In this document: positions 6,354-12,230 of the stretch, in pieces
How the letters are laid out: each line of letters starts with the position of its first letter
Position numbering within the stretch: the first letter of the stretch is position 1
Assembly: GCA_964402985.1 (NCBI GenBank)
Contig: CAYOET010000178.1
Span: 1 to 12,620, forward strand
DNA: 12,620 nt
Source of the DNA: JADYYB01 sp964402985
Lineage (GTDB): Bacteria > Pseudomonadota > Alphaproteobacteria > Rhizobiales > Kaistiaceae
Direction: 5' to 3'
The notes under the pieces: model-generated
Databases searched by the model: none
What the model was told of the DNA's origin: nothing
Seen by the model: only the letters and a program-made list of their open reading frames with translations
Translations under genes and position numbers: made by a program

Positions 6354-7778
6354 TCAGACGTTGAGCAGCAGGAACTCGCGCTCCCACGGGCTGATGACCT
6401 GCATGAAGGTCTCGAACTCAGCCTGCTTGATCGCCGAGTAGGTCGAGACGAACGGCTTGCCGAAGATCTTGGTCAGCGGCTCGTTGTCCTCGAAGAGGGC
6501 GACCGCCTCGAGGAGCCCGCGCGGGAGGTCGATCGAGTCGTCGTTGGCGGCGCCGACGGCCGCCGGGTCGGTGACCTTGAGCTGATCGACGAGTCCGAGA
6601 TAGCCGCAGGCCAGCGACGCCGCGATCGCCAGATAGGGATTGGCGTCGGAGGAGGGGAGGCGGTTCTCAAGCCGCCGTGCCGCGGGGTCGGAGAACGGGA
6701 CGCGCAGCGCAACGGTGCGGTTGTCGTAGCCCCACATCACGTTGACCGGAGCGGAGGAGGACCGCACCAGCCGCCGGTACGAGTTCACGTAGGGCGCGAA
6801 GATACACGTCACCGACGGCAAGTATTTCTGCGACCCGGCGATGAACGAGAAGAACTCCGGCGTCGGCTCGCCCTTCTCGTCGGAGAAGATGTTCTTGCCC
6901 GTCCGAGCGTCGATCACCGACTGGTGGATGTGCATCGCCGAGCCCGGCTCGCGGCTCATCGGCTTGGCCATGAAGGTCGCGTACATGTCGTGGCGGAGCG
7001 CCGCCTCGCGGATCGTCCGCTTGAACAGGAACACCTGGTCGGCGAGCTGCAGCGGGTCGCCGTGACGGAGATTGATCTCCATCTGCGCGGCGCCCTCCTC
7101 GTGGATCAGCGTGTCGATCTCGAGGCCCTGGGCGCTCGAGAAATCGTAGATGTCGTCGAAGAGATCGTCGAACTCGTTGATCGCCGCGATCGAGTACGAC
7201 TGCCGCCCCGCCTCGGCGCGGCCCGAGCGCCCGGTCGGCGGCTCGAGCGGATAGTCGGGGTCCTTGTTGGGCTTGACGAGATAGAACTCGATCTCCGGTG
7301 CGATCACCGCCTGCCAGCCGCGCTCAGCGTAAAGCCGGACGATCTTCTGCAGCACCTGGCGTGGCGCGATCTCGACCGGCCGCCCGTCGCGGTGGAACGC
7401 GTCGTGGATGAGCTGAGCGGTCGGATCGGTCTCCCACGGCACCACCGAGAGCGTCGAGAAATCCGGCCGTAGCATGATGTCCTGGTCGGCGGGGTCGCTC
7501 TGGAAGACCTCGGTGTCCTCCGGGTAGTCGCCGGTTATCGTCTGGGTGAGGATCGAGACCGGCATGGTCATGGTCGGCCCGGCCAGGAACTTCTGCACCG
7601 GCATCATCTTGCCGCGCGCCACGCCCGCCTGGTCGGGCACGATGCACTCGATATCCTCGATGCGCCGCTCGGCCAGCCACTCGCGCGCCGCGTCCAGCGA
7701 AGCGACGCCGCGCTGCCCGTCGCTATTGACGGTAGCGGTTGTTTCGGGGGCCATTTTGGCGGTTTCCGTGGGTTTCAT
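6354..7778 (-). CDS. puuA: Gamma-glutamylputrescine synthetase-like (glutamine synthetase family)
   Basis: 474 aa, close to E. coli PuuA. It ligates glutamate to an amine with ATP, the first step of the glutamylated putrescine pathway. After ~25 nonconserved residues comes the glutamine synthetase beta-grasp domain (ECIVPDQAGVARGKMMP). The catalytic domain follows, with metal ligands in APEIEFYL and in HEEGAAQMEINL, and with the ATP/glutamate-binding motif PGSAMHIHQS. Next are NSYRRL, YDNRTVALRVP and the Glu/Arg segment RLENRLPSSDANPYLAIAA. There is no Tyr adenylylation-site signature of housekeeping GlnA at the C-terminus, which ends ISPWEREFLLLNV. The pairing with puuB supports an amine-directed role; isopropylamine- or ethanolamine-type ligases of the same family cannot be excluded. 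The start is the ATG at 7778; an ATG eight codons in (7754) is possible. It heads the puuA-HTH-puuB operon and diverges from the retropepsin gene across a ~137-bp promoter region. Confidence 0.88.
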   Translation of the reverse strand: MKPTETAKMAPETTATVNSDGQRGVASLDAAREWLAERRIEDIECIVPDQAGVARGKMMPVQKFLAGPTMTMPVSILTQTITGDYPEDTEVFQSDPADQDIMLRPDFSTLSVVPWETDPTAQLIHDAFHRDGRPVEIAPRQVLQKIVRLYAERGWQAVIAPEIEFYLVKPNKDPDYPLEPPTGRSGRAEAGRQSYSIAAINEFDDLFDDIYDFSSAQGLEIDTLIHEEGAAQMEINLRHGDPLQLADQVFLFKRTIREAALRHDMYATFMAKPMSREPGSAMHIHQSVIDARTGKNIFSDEKGEPTPEFFSFIAGSQKYLPSVTCIFAPYVNSYRRLVRSSSAPVNVMWGYDNRTVALRVPFSDPAARRLENRLPSSDANPYLAIAASLACGYLGLVDQLKVTDPAAVGAANDDSIDLPRGLLEAVALFEDNEPLTKIFGKPFVSTYSAIKQAEFETFMQVISPWEREFLLLNV

Positions 7779-7915
7779 GCCCGACTGTCTACTCCGGAAA
7801 GCCCAAAGACAAGCTAACGCACCGCATGAATGCCATGAAAACCGAGCGATCGGGTTTTCCTCGTCTTCACGACTGGCATGGCAAAATCGGCGGAAATCAA
7901 CCGTTCCACGTCCGC

Positions 7916-8467
7916 ATGCTCTACCGATTTGCCTTCCTTGGTCTTGCCCTCGCCGGAGCGGCCTTGTTCCTCGCGGACGCCGTACCGGGCTGGCAGGCTG
8001 CCTTGCGCGGAGACCGCCCCGCCGCCGTCGTGGCGCTCGACGCCCCGACGGGCAGGGCGCCCGTCGCGACGGGCGATCCGCGCCGCCAGCTCGGCGCCCA
8101 CGAGGTCGAGCTCCTCGCCGACCGGGCCGGCCACTTCCTGGTCGACGCCTCGGTCGACGGACGCAACGTCGAGTTCTATGTCGACACCGGCGCGACCTAC
8201 ATCGCGCTCACCGTCGACACCGCGCGCCGCCTCAATATCCGCCCGCTCGCCTCCGAGTACACCGTCCCCGTCGGCACGGCCAACGGCAACACTTTCGTCG
8301 CCCCGGTCCTCCTCGACGAAATCCGCATCGAGGGCATCCTCGTCCGCAACGTCTGGGCCCTCGTCCACCGCGACAACGGCCTCGACGTGAACCTCCTCGG
8401 GATGAACTTCCTCAGCGAGCTCCGCAGTTTCGAGATGCGGGGCGACCGTCTGACGCTGAGCCAGTAG
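7916..8467 (+). CDS. Retropepsin-like aspartic protease, membrane-anchored (clan AA, TIGR02281-like)
   Basis: 183 aa from the ATG at 7916. An N-terminal hydrophobic segment (FAFLGLALAGAALFLADAV, ~5-23) is an uncleaved signal anchor or signal peptide. A variable linker follows to ~60. The protease domain then has HFLVDASVDGRNVEFYVDTGATYIALT, with the catalytic Asp in DTG at 90-92. It continues with ARRLNIRP, a flap-like region (VPVGTANGNTFVAPVLLDEIRIEGI), and NLLGMNFLSEL, the second psi-loop motif of the family. A single DTG means it should act as a homodimer in the periplasm, as single-domain retropepsins do. Its target is unknown. The frame is open further upstream, and an ATG at 7826 would add 30 hydrophilic residues before the anchor. 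Neither start has a strong ribosome site; I prefer 7916 because it places the hydrophobic segment at the N-terminus. Confidence 0.85.
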   Translation: MLYRFAFLGLALAGAALFLADAVPGWQAALRGDRPAAVVALDAPTGRAPVATGDPRRQLGAHEVELLADRAGHFLVDASVDGRNVEFYVDTGATYIALTVDTARRLNIRPLASEYTVPVGTANGNTFVAPVLLDEIRIEGILVRNVWALVHRDNGLDVNLLGMNFLSELRSFEMRGDRLTLSQ

Positions 8468-8484
8468 TCTTGATCCCGATGCCG

Positions 8485-8523
8485 CCGGGTGTTCCTGTGG
8501 AGCCTATCCAGGAAACCCGGGAG
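8485..8523 (+). promoter_or_regulatory. Hairpin abutting the phosphomutase Shine-Dalgarno
   Basis: Left arm CCGGGTGTTCCTG (8485-8497) pairs with right arm CAGGAAACCCGG (8509-8520) as 12 base pairs with one bulged G and an 11-nt loop. The last two G's of the right arm are also the first two of the ribosome site GGGAG (8519-8523), 5 nt before the ATG at 8529. The structure could tune initiation of the mutase or protect the mRNA between the two genes. With no T-run after it, it is not a standard terminator. Confidence 0.5.
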
Positions 8524-8528
8524 TGCGC

Positions 8529-10049
8529 ATGTATCCGAGGCCGGCAGAGTCGCTCGAACCCAACAGCCTCGCCTTCGAAGTGACGCCTCTCGTCAAGGGC
8601 ACGGGTTTCCGCGAATACGACGCGCGCTGGTGGTTCGGCGTTCCCGACAGCCCCAAGAAGCCTGAACTCAACTTGATGGGGGTGCAGGCCCTCGGCATCG
8701 GCATCGGCACGCTCATCCAGGAGATGGGCGTGAAGCCGGAGATCGTCGTCGGCCACGACTACCGGGCCTATTCGAGCTCGATCAAGCTCGCGCTGATCGC
8801 CGGCCTCATGGCCTCCGGCATGAAGGTCCACGACATCGGCCTCGCGCTCTCGCCGATGGCCTATTTCGCGCAGTTCGCGCTCGACGTTCCGTCGGTCGCG
8901 ATGGTCACCGCCTCGCACAACGAGAACGGCTGGACCGGCGTGAAGATGGGCGCCGCGCGTCCGCTGACCTTCGGCCCCGAGGAGATCGGCCGCCTCAAGG
9001 AGATCGTCTTCGCCGCCGCCTACAAGATGAAGTCGGGCGGCAGCTACGAATTCGTCGAGAATTTCCCGGCCCGCTACATGGCCGACCTCACCACTCGCCC
9101 CAGGCTCAAGCGGAAGCTCAAAGTCGTCGCCGCCTGTGGCAACGGCACCGCCGGCCCCTTCGCGCCCAAGGTCCTGGCGGCGATCGGCTGCGAGGTCGTC
9201 CCCCTCGACACCGAGCTCGACTACAACTTCCCGCGCTACAACCCCAACCCCGAGGACATGAAGATGCTTCACGTCCTCGCCGACACGGTGCGGGAAGTGG
9301 GCGCCGATGTCGGCCTCGGCTTCGACGGCGACGGCGACCGCTGCGGCGTGGTCGACAACGAGGGCCACGAGATCTTCGCCGACAAGATCGGCGTGATGCT
9401 GGCGCGCGACATCGCCGCGCTCCACCCCAACTCGCAGTTCGTGGTCGACGTGAAGTCGACCGGCCTCTTCATGACCGACCCGGTCTTGAAGCAGCTCGGC
9501 GCCAGCACCGACTACTGGAAGACCGGCCACTCCTATATCAAGCGCCGCGTCCACCAGCTGAGCGCCATTGCCGGCTTCGAGAAGTCCGGCCATTTCTTCT
9601 TCAACAAGCCGATCGGCCGCGGCTACGACGACGGCGTGGTCACCGCCATCGCGGTCTGCGACATGCTCGACCGCAACCCCGGCAAGTCGATCGCCGACCT
9701 CTACCGCGCGCTGCCCAAGACCTGGGGCTCGCCGACCATGTCGGCGCACTGTTCGGACGAGACCAAATACGGCATCGCCGACCAGGTCCGCGATCATTTC
9801 CTCGCCCTTCGCGACAAGGGCGCGAAGCTCGACGGCCAGCCGATCGTGGATGTCGTCACGGTCAACGGCGTGCGCGTGGTCACCGCCGATGGAACCTGGG
9901 GCCTGGTTCGCGCGTCCTCCAATAAGCCTGAACTTGTGGTAGTAGTGGAGAGCCCGGTCGCCGAGAAGCGGATGCGCGAGATGTTCGCCACCGTCGATGC
10001 CGCTCTCCGGCAGCACCCCGAGGTCGGTGCCTACAACCAGACGATCTGA
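8529..10049 (+). CDS. Phosphomannomutase/phosphoglucomutase (alpha-D-phosphohexomutase)
   Basis: 506 aa. Interconverts hexose 1- and 6-phosphates in the cytoplasm, feeding sugar-nucleotide synthesis for surface polysaccharides. All four signatures are present: phosphoserine loop VTASHNENGWTGVKMG (Ser at ~129), Mg-binding loop GFDGDGDRCGV (DGDGDR at ~266-271), sugar-binding loop GFEKSGHFFF (~349-358), and phosphate-binding RASSNKPELVVVVES (~461). The N-terminus carries FREYDARWWFG in the place of the usual F-x-x-YDIRG. The enzyme is longer than the ~460 aa of Pseudomonas AlgC, mostly through small insertions. The ATG at 8529 is chosen for its GGGAG 5 nt upstream; a GTG at 8523 lies inside that ribosome site. 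A GT10 enzyme at the far left would need GDP-fucose, which is made from mannose-1-phosphate, but the two genes are 8 kb apart and on opposite strands, so any link is speculative. Whether it prefers mannose or glucose phosphate cannot be read. Confidence 0.92.
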   Translation: MYPRPAESLEPNSLAFEVTPLVKGTGFREYDARWWFGVPDSPKKPELNLMGVQALGIGIGTLIQEMGVKPEIVVGHDYRAYSSSIKLALIAGLMASGMKVHDIGLALSPMAYFAQFALDVPSVAMVTASHNENGWTGVKMGAARPLTFGPEEIGRLKEIVFAAAYKMKSGGSYEFVENFPARYMADLTTRPRLKRKLKVVAACGNGTAGPFAPKVLAAIGCEVVPLDTELDYNFPRYNPNPEDMKMLHVLADTVREVGADVGLGFDGDGDRCGVVDNEGHEIFADKIGVMLARDIAALHPNSQFVVDVKSTGLFMTDPVLKQLGASTDYWKTGHSYIKRRVHQLSAIAGFEKSGHFFFNKPIGRGYDDGVVTAIAVCDMLDRNPGKSIADLYRALPKTWGSPTMSAHCSDETKYGIADQVRDHFLALRDKGAKLDGQPIVDVVTVNGVRVVTADGTWGLVRASSNKPELVVVVESPVAEKRMREMFATVDAALRQHPEVGAYNQTI

Positions 10050-10066
10050 CCTCTCTTGTTGTGTAG

Positions 10067-10094
10067 CGCCGCCGATGAGACCGGACCGGCGGCG
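10067..10094 (+). other. GC-rich stem-loop between phosphomutase and small gene
   Basis: Perfect 8-bp stem, CGCCGCCG at 10067-10074 with CGGCGGCG at 10087-10094, and a 12-nt loop. It begins 17 nt after the mutase stop and ends at the ribosome site GAGGG of the next small gene. No T-run follows, so it is at best a weak or Rho-assisted terminator, or a translation-modulating hairpin. Confidence 0.35.
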
Positions 10095-10106
10095 AGGGTA
10101 GAGACG

Positions 10107-10316
10107 ATGAAGACCGATTTGACTCGCCTGATGAACGAGATCCTCGACTGGCCGGCCGGCGACCAGGCGGAGCTCGCCGCCTTTGCGCGCAAGATCCGCG
10201 CTCGCCGCGAACACGCCGCGAGCGTGTCCGACGCCGGGAAGCGACCCTCGCCGGGCCATGTCCGCAGCGCCCGCGACCGCCAGATCGAGACCTTCTGGCA
10301 GCGCCGCGGCGGATAA
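10107..10316 (+). CDS. Small antitoxin-like protein, degenerate paralogue of the gene at 10838
   Basis: 69 aa, starting at the ATG at 10107 with GAGGG about 9 nt upstream. Its first 35 residues closely follow the intact antitoxin-like protein at 10838-11065: over a 30-residue stretch from LTRLMNEILDWP to RKIRARR, 19 are identical, including the shared core DQAELAAFA. The tails also agree (IETFWQRRGG against MDAFWKRRLG). The middle does not: the paralogue's LSDDERAAILVGLAEADRGE is replaced here by a shorter, unrelated Arg/Pro/Ser-rich stretch. In such antitoxins that middle/C-terminal region is what wraps the toxin. No ParE/RelE-type toxin follows; the next gene is a lipoprotein. It therefore looks like a decayed duplicate that has kept its ends, or a small protein with a new role. 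I see no catalytic motif or membrane segment. Confidence 0.65.
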   Translation: MKTDLTRLMNEILDWPAGDQAELAAFARKIRARREHAASVSDAGKRPSPGHVRSARDRQIETFWQRRGG

Positions 10317-10362
10317 GCGTTCACCGCTCTCGGCGCTTGAGTTCCTTCGCGCGCGCGCCGAG

Positions 10363-10803
10363 ATGGGCGCGAGAGCATTCCCGAATGGAGTCGCCATCTT
10401 GCTCGCTCGCCTCGCTGCCTTCGCGGCTGTCGTCCTTGTCGCCGCCTGCGGGCAGAAGCCGCCGCCGGCCCCGCCATTCCCCCTCGCCGGCACCGAATGG
10501 GGCCTCGCCGGCAACCCCGAGCCGGAGCGCTTCGTCCAGTTTACCGCCGACGGCACGCAGTTCGGCGGTTCCGCCGGCTGCAATCAGATGTTCGGCGGGG
10601 TCGCCCGCGACGGCGACAAATTCACCTTCGAGCGCATCGGCACGACCCGGATGGCCTGCGCGCCCGAGATCATGGCCGCCGAGATCGCCTTCCTCGCCCA
10701 GCTTGGCGAGACGCGCCAGGCGACCATCACCTCGCTTCTCATGACCCTCAAGCGCGAGGACGGCAGCACGATCCTCGAGCTTGTCCGGCGAGACGCGGAC
10801 TAG
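10363..10803 (+). CDS. META/HslJ-domain lipoprotein
   Basis: 146 aa from the ATG at 10363. The signal peptide is Arg-containing and hydrophobic (LLARLAAFAAVVLVAAC) with lipobox VAAC and lipidation Cys at ~29, followed by a Pro-rich linker (GQKPPPAPPFP). One META domain (DUF306, HslJ-like) follows: LAGTEWGLAG, the core GGSAGCNQMFGG, then TTRMACAPEIMAAEIAFL, and a closing strand LKREDGSTILEL. The conserved Cys residues in GCN and MAC are both present and probably form a disulfide. Proteins of this family sit at the outer membrane or in the periplasm; HslJ is heat-induced and linked to novobiocin resistance in E. coli, but no biochemical role is established. A TTG at 10399 with GGAG upstream would give a shorter signal peptide. 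The gene lies between two antitoxin paralogues on the same strand and has no obvious functional tie to them. Confidence 0.85.
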   Translation: MGARAFPNGVAILLARLAAFAAVVLVAACGQKPPPAPPFPLAGTEWGLAGNPEPERFVQFTADGTQFGGSAGCNQMFGGVARDGDKFTFERIGTTRMACAPEIMAAEIAFLAQLGETRQATITSLLMTLKREDGSTILELVRRDAD

Positions 10804-10837
10804 GGGCTTGCCTGCGCCGCGTGGTAAGGTTTCCACC

Positions 10838-11065
10838 ATGAACCAGATACTCAGGAAGCTGATCGAAGAAGCGGACACTTGGCCTGAATCCGACCAAGCC
10901 GAACTGGCGGCGTTTGCCCAGGAGATACGCGCCCGCCGGAGCGGCGTTTACGAACTCTCCGACGACGAGCGGGCAGCCATTCTCGTCGGTTTGGCGGAGG
11001 CGGATCGTGGCGAGTTTGCTTCCGAGAAGGATATGGACGCCTTCTGGAAGCGCCGTCTCGGATGA
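10838..11065 (+). CDS. Antitoxin-like protein of a ParE/RelE-type addiction module
   Basis: 75 aa, starting at the ATG at 10838 with TAAGGT about 8 nt upstream. It is rich in Glu, Asp and Ala, with short helices: NQILRKLIEEADTWPESDQ, AELAAFAQEIRARR, then SDDERAAILVGLAEADRGE and a Trp/Arg tail (FWKRRLG). The arrangement (a DNA-binding or dimerising N-terminus and an acidic toxin-binding C-terminus containing the common DDERAAI-x-G-x-x-E-A-x-x-GE pattern) is that of small antitoxins paired with ParE/RelE toxins. The stop codon overlaps the start of the toxin gene as ATGA (11062-11065), the standard layout. The toxin is interrupted by a stop codon, so this antitoxin may have nothing to neutralise. 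Its first half is duplicated in the gene at 10107. Confidence 0.8.
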   Translation: MNQILRKLIEEADTWPESDQAELAAFAQEIRARRSGVYELSDDERAAILVGLAEADRGEFASEKDMDAFWKRRLG

Positions 11066-11352
11066 AGGTTCGGTACAGCCCGCTCGCTGCGGCTGACCTC
11101 GAAGCCATCTCCACATACCTCCACGAACGAAGCCCGCAGGGCGCCGTAAGGGTGCTTGAAGATATTCGCGAGGCCACCGACCTACTGGCCGAACGGCCGT
11201 ACATCGAACAGGAGACCGACGAGCCGGGCATTCGAGTTAAGATCAGCCGAAGATAGCGCTATCGCGTCTTCTATCGAGCGGTTAAGGAAAACGTCCAAAT
11301 TCTCCACATCCGCCACCCGGCCCGCGGACCCGCGTCAGACCTGAACCGATGA
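11062..11352 (+). pseudogene. ParE/RelE-type toxin gene interrupted by an in-frame amber codon
   Basis: Read in one frame from the ATG at 11062 to the TGA at 11350-11352, this would be a 96-residue protein, the normal ParE length. The N-terminal part VRYSPLAAADLEAISTYLHE and the C-terminal part RYRVFYRAVKENVQILHIRHPARGP are both typical of the ParE/RelE fold. A TAG at 11254-11256 splits them after KISRR, at the place where many family members have Tyr in R-Y-x-Y-R-(I/V)-(F/L)-Y. One base change (TAC or TAT to TAG) explains it; there is no frameshift. The truncated 64-aa product lacks the last two beta strands and the basic residues usually needed for toxicity, so it should be inactive unless the stop is suppressed. 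The restored frame ends in an ATGA overlap with bfd. A sequencing error cannot be ruled out from the sequence alone. Confidence 0.8.
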
Positions 11353-11636
11353 TCCTTTGCTCCTGTAACGTCGTCACCCGCGCGAAAATCATCGAGACCG
11401 CGCAGAAGCTTGCCGCCGAGCGGCCGGGACGCCCGGTCACCCCGGCGCAGGTCTTCCGTGAGCTCAGCGTCAAGGCCCAGTGCACCGTGTGTTTCCCGGT
11501 GATCCGCGCGGTTTTCGTCGAGGCCGGCCTGCCGTTTACCTGCCCCGAGCCGCTCGCGACCGAGGCCGACCTCACCGACCGCGGCGAGCGTCCGGCCGAA
11601 GTCGTTCCGTTTGACCGGGCACGGCGCTCACGTTAA
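11349..11636 (+). CDS. bfd: Bacterioferritin-associated ferredoxin, [2Fe-2S]
   Basis: 95 aa. The BFD-like [2Fe-2S] fold has ligands Cys4 and Cys6 (MILCSCN) and Cys45 and Cys48 (QCTVC), the C-x-C...C-x2-C spacing of Bfd. Bfd docks on bacterioferritin and passes electrons that reduce stored Fe3+ so that iron can leave the shell. The gene is directly followed by bfr, which supports the name. It is longer than the 64-residue E. coli protein: there are about seven extra residues between the Cys pairs, and a ~35-residue tail, polar and without Cys (ending FDRARRSR). The ATG at 11349 overlaps the final TGA of the broken toxin gene as ATGA, so bfd may once have been translated by coupling to it. No separate strong ribosome site is visible, so the amber codon upstream could have reduced bfd expression; that is inference. 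Confidence 0.87.
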   Translation: MILCSCNVVTRAKIIETAQKLAAERPGRPVTPAQVFRELSVKAQCTVCFPVIRAVFVEAGLPFTCPEPLATEADLTDRGERPAEVVPFDRARRSR

Positions 11637-11653
11637 TCTGGAATCGTTCTAAA
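11637..11653 (+). promoter_or_regulatory. Irr/ICE-like iron-responsive box upstream of bfr
   Basis: TCTGGAATCGTTCTAAA is an inverted repeat around a 3-bp centre. Its right half TTCTAAA is identical to the half-site of the iron control element (TTTAGAA-N3-TTCTAAA) bound by Irr in alphaproteobacteria, and its left half matches at 5 of 7. It starts right after the bfd stop and ends 13 nt before the bfr ATG. bfr is a known member of Irr regulons in that class. A site so close to the start codon suggests repression. The match is by eye. Confidence 0.45.
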
Positions 11654-11666
11654 AAAGAGGGTGGAC

Positions 11667-12152
11667 ATGAAGGGCGAACCCAAGGTCATCGAATATTTGA
11701 ACGCGGCACTCCGGCTCGAGCTCGGCGCGGTCAACCAGTACTGGCTGCACTATCGGCTCACCGAGAACTGGGGCTACGGCAAGCTCGCCAAGAAGGAGCG
11801 CGCCGAGTCGATCGAGGAGATGCACCACGCCGACAAGCTGGTGAAGCGCATCGTCTTCCTCGACGGGTTCGCCAACCTTCAGACCATCGCTCCGCTGCGC
11901 ATCGGACAGAACCTCAAGGAAGTGCTCGAGGCCGACATGGCTGGCGAACAGGAGGCTCGCGCTTACTACCGCGAGGCCCGCGAGGTCTGCCGCGAGCATC
12001 GTGACTTTGTCTCGATGGCGCTCTTCGAGGAGCTCCTCAAGGACGAGGAAGGCCACATCGATTTCCTCGAGGGCCAGCTCCAGCTCCTCAGCGAGATCGG
12101 CGCCCAGAACTACGGCCAGCTCCAGGCCGAGTCCGCCGACGACGCCGACTGA
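11667..12152 (+). CDS. bfr: Bacterioferritin
   Basis: 161 aa, against 158 in E. coli. Forms the 24-subunit haem-containing ferritin shell that oxidises Fe2+ and stores it as a ferric mineral. All ferroxidase ligands are at the standard numbering from this start: Glu18, Glu51, His54, Glu94, Glu127 and His130. Met52, the haem axial ligand between subunits, is also present (IEEMHHAD). The four-helix bundle is complete, ending ENYGQ-like (AQNYGQLQAE) with a short acidic tail ADDAD. The ATG at 11667 has GAGGGT about 7 nt upstream; a GTG at 11661 lies within that ribosome site and would shift the conserved numbering by two. It follows bfd by 30 bp with the ICE-like box between, so it may be transcribed both with bfd and from its own iron-controlled promoter. 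A palindromic terminator follows 26 bp downstream. Confidence 0.95.
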   Translation: MKGEPKVIEYLNAALRLELGAVNQYWLHYRLTENWGYGKLAKKERAESIEEMHHADKLVKRIVFLDGFANLQTIAPLRIGQNLKEVLEADMAGEQEARAYYREAREVCREHRDFVSMALFEELLKDEEGHIDFLEGQLQLLSEIGAQNYGQLQAESADDAD

Positions 12153-12178
12153 TTCTCGGCGCCTGCCGTAAAACGTCG

Positions 12179-12202
12179 CGAGCCTCCCCAAGGGGAGGCT
12201 CG
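12179..12202. terminator. Perfect 24-bp palindrome, likely bidirectional terminator
   Basis: CGAGCCTCCCCA is followed directly by its reverse complement, giving a perfect 12-bp inverted repeat. It lies 26 bp after the bfr stop and 28 bp after the stop of the convergent barrel gene. On the plus strand it is followed by TTCCATTT and on the minus strand by CGACGTTTTA, both moderately T-rich. Position and symmetry fit a terminator serving both genes. Its core CCTCCCC-AA-GGGGAGG resembles the ends of the repeat element at 3664-3835. Confidence 0.75.
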
Positions 12203-12230
12203 TTCCATTTCCAGAGCCGTGGGCGCCGTC

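Noticed and set aside
7769..7844. Inverted pair GGTTTCATG / CATGAAAACC around the puuA start as a possible operator
   Set aside because: The arms are imperfect and over 50 bp apart, and one covers the start codon. Too weak to call without comparison with other genomes.
10148..10316. A frameshift in the small antitoxin-like gene that might restore the missing middle region
   Set aside because: The other two frames across 10205-10280 do not yield the paralogue's DDERAAI-like residues, so the difference is not a simple frameshift.
8412..10583. A 723-codon open frame on the minus strand
   Set aside because: It is antisense to the phosphomutase, the small gene and the lipoprotein. Its Val/Asp/His/Gly-rich translation is the mirror of a high-GC coding strand and shows no family motif.
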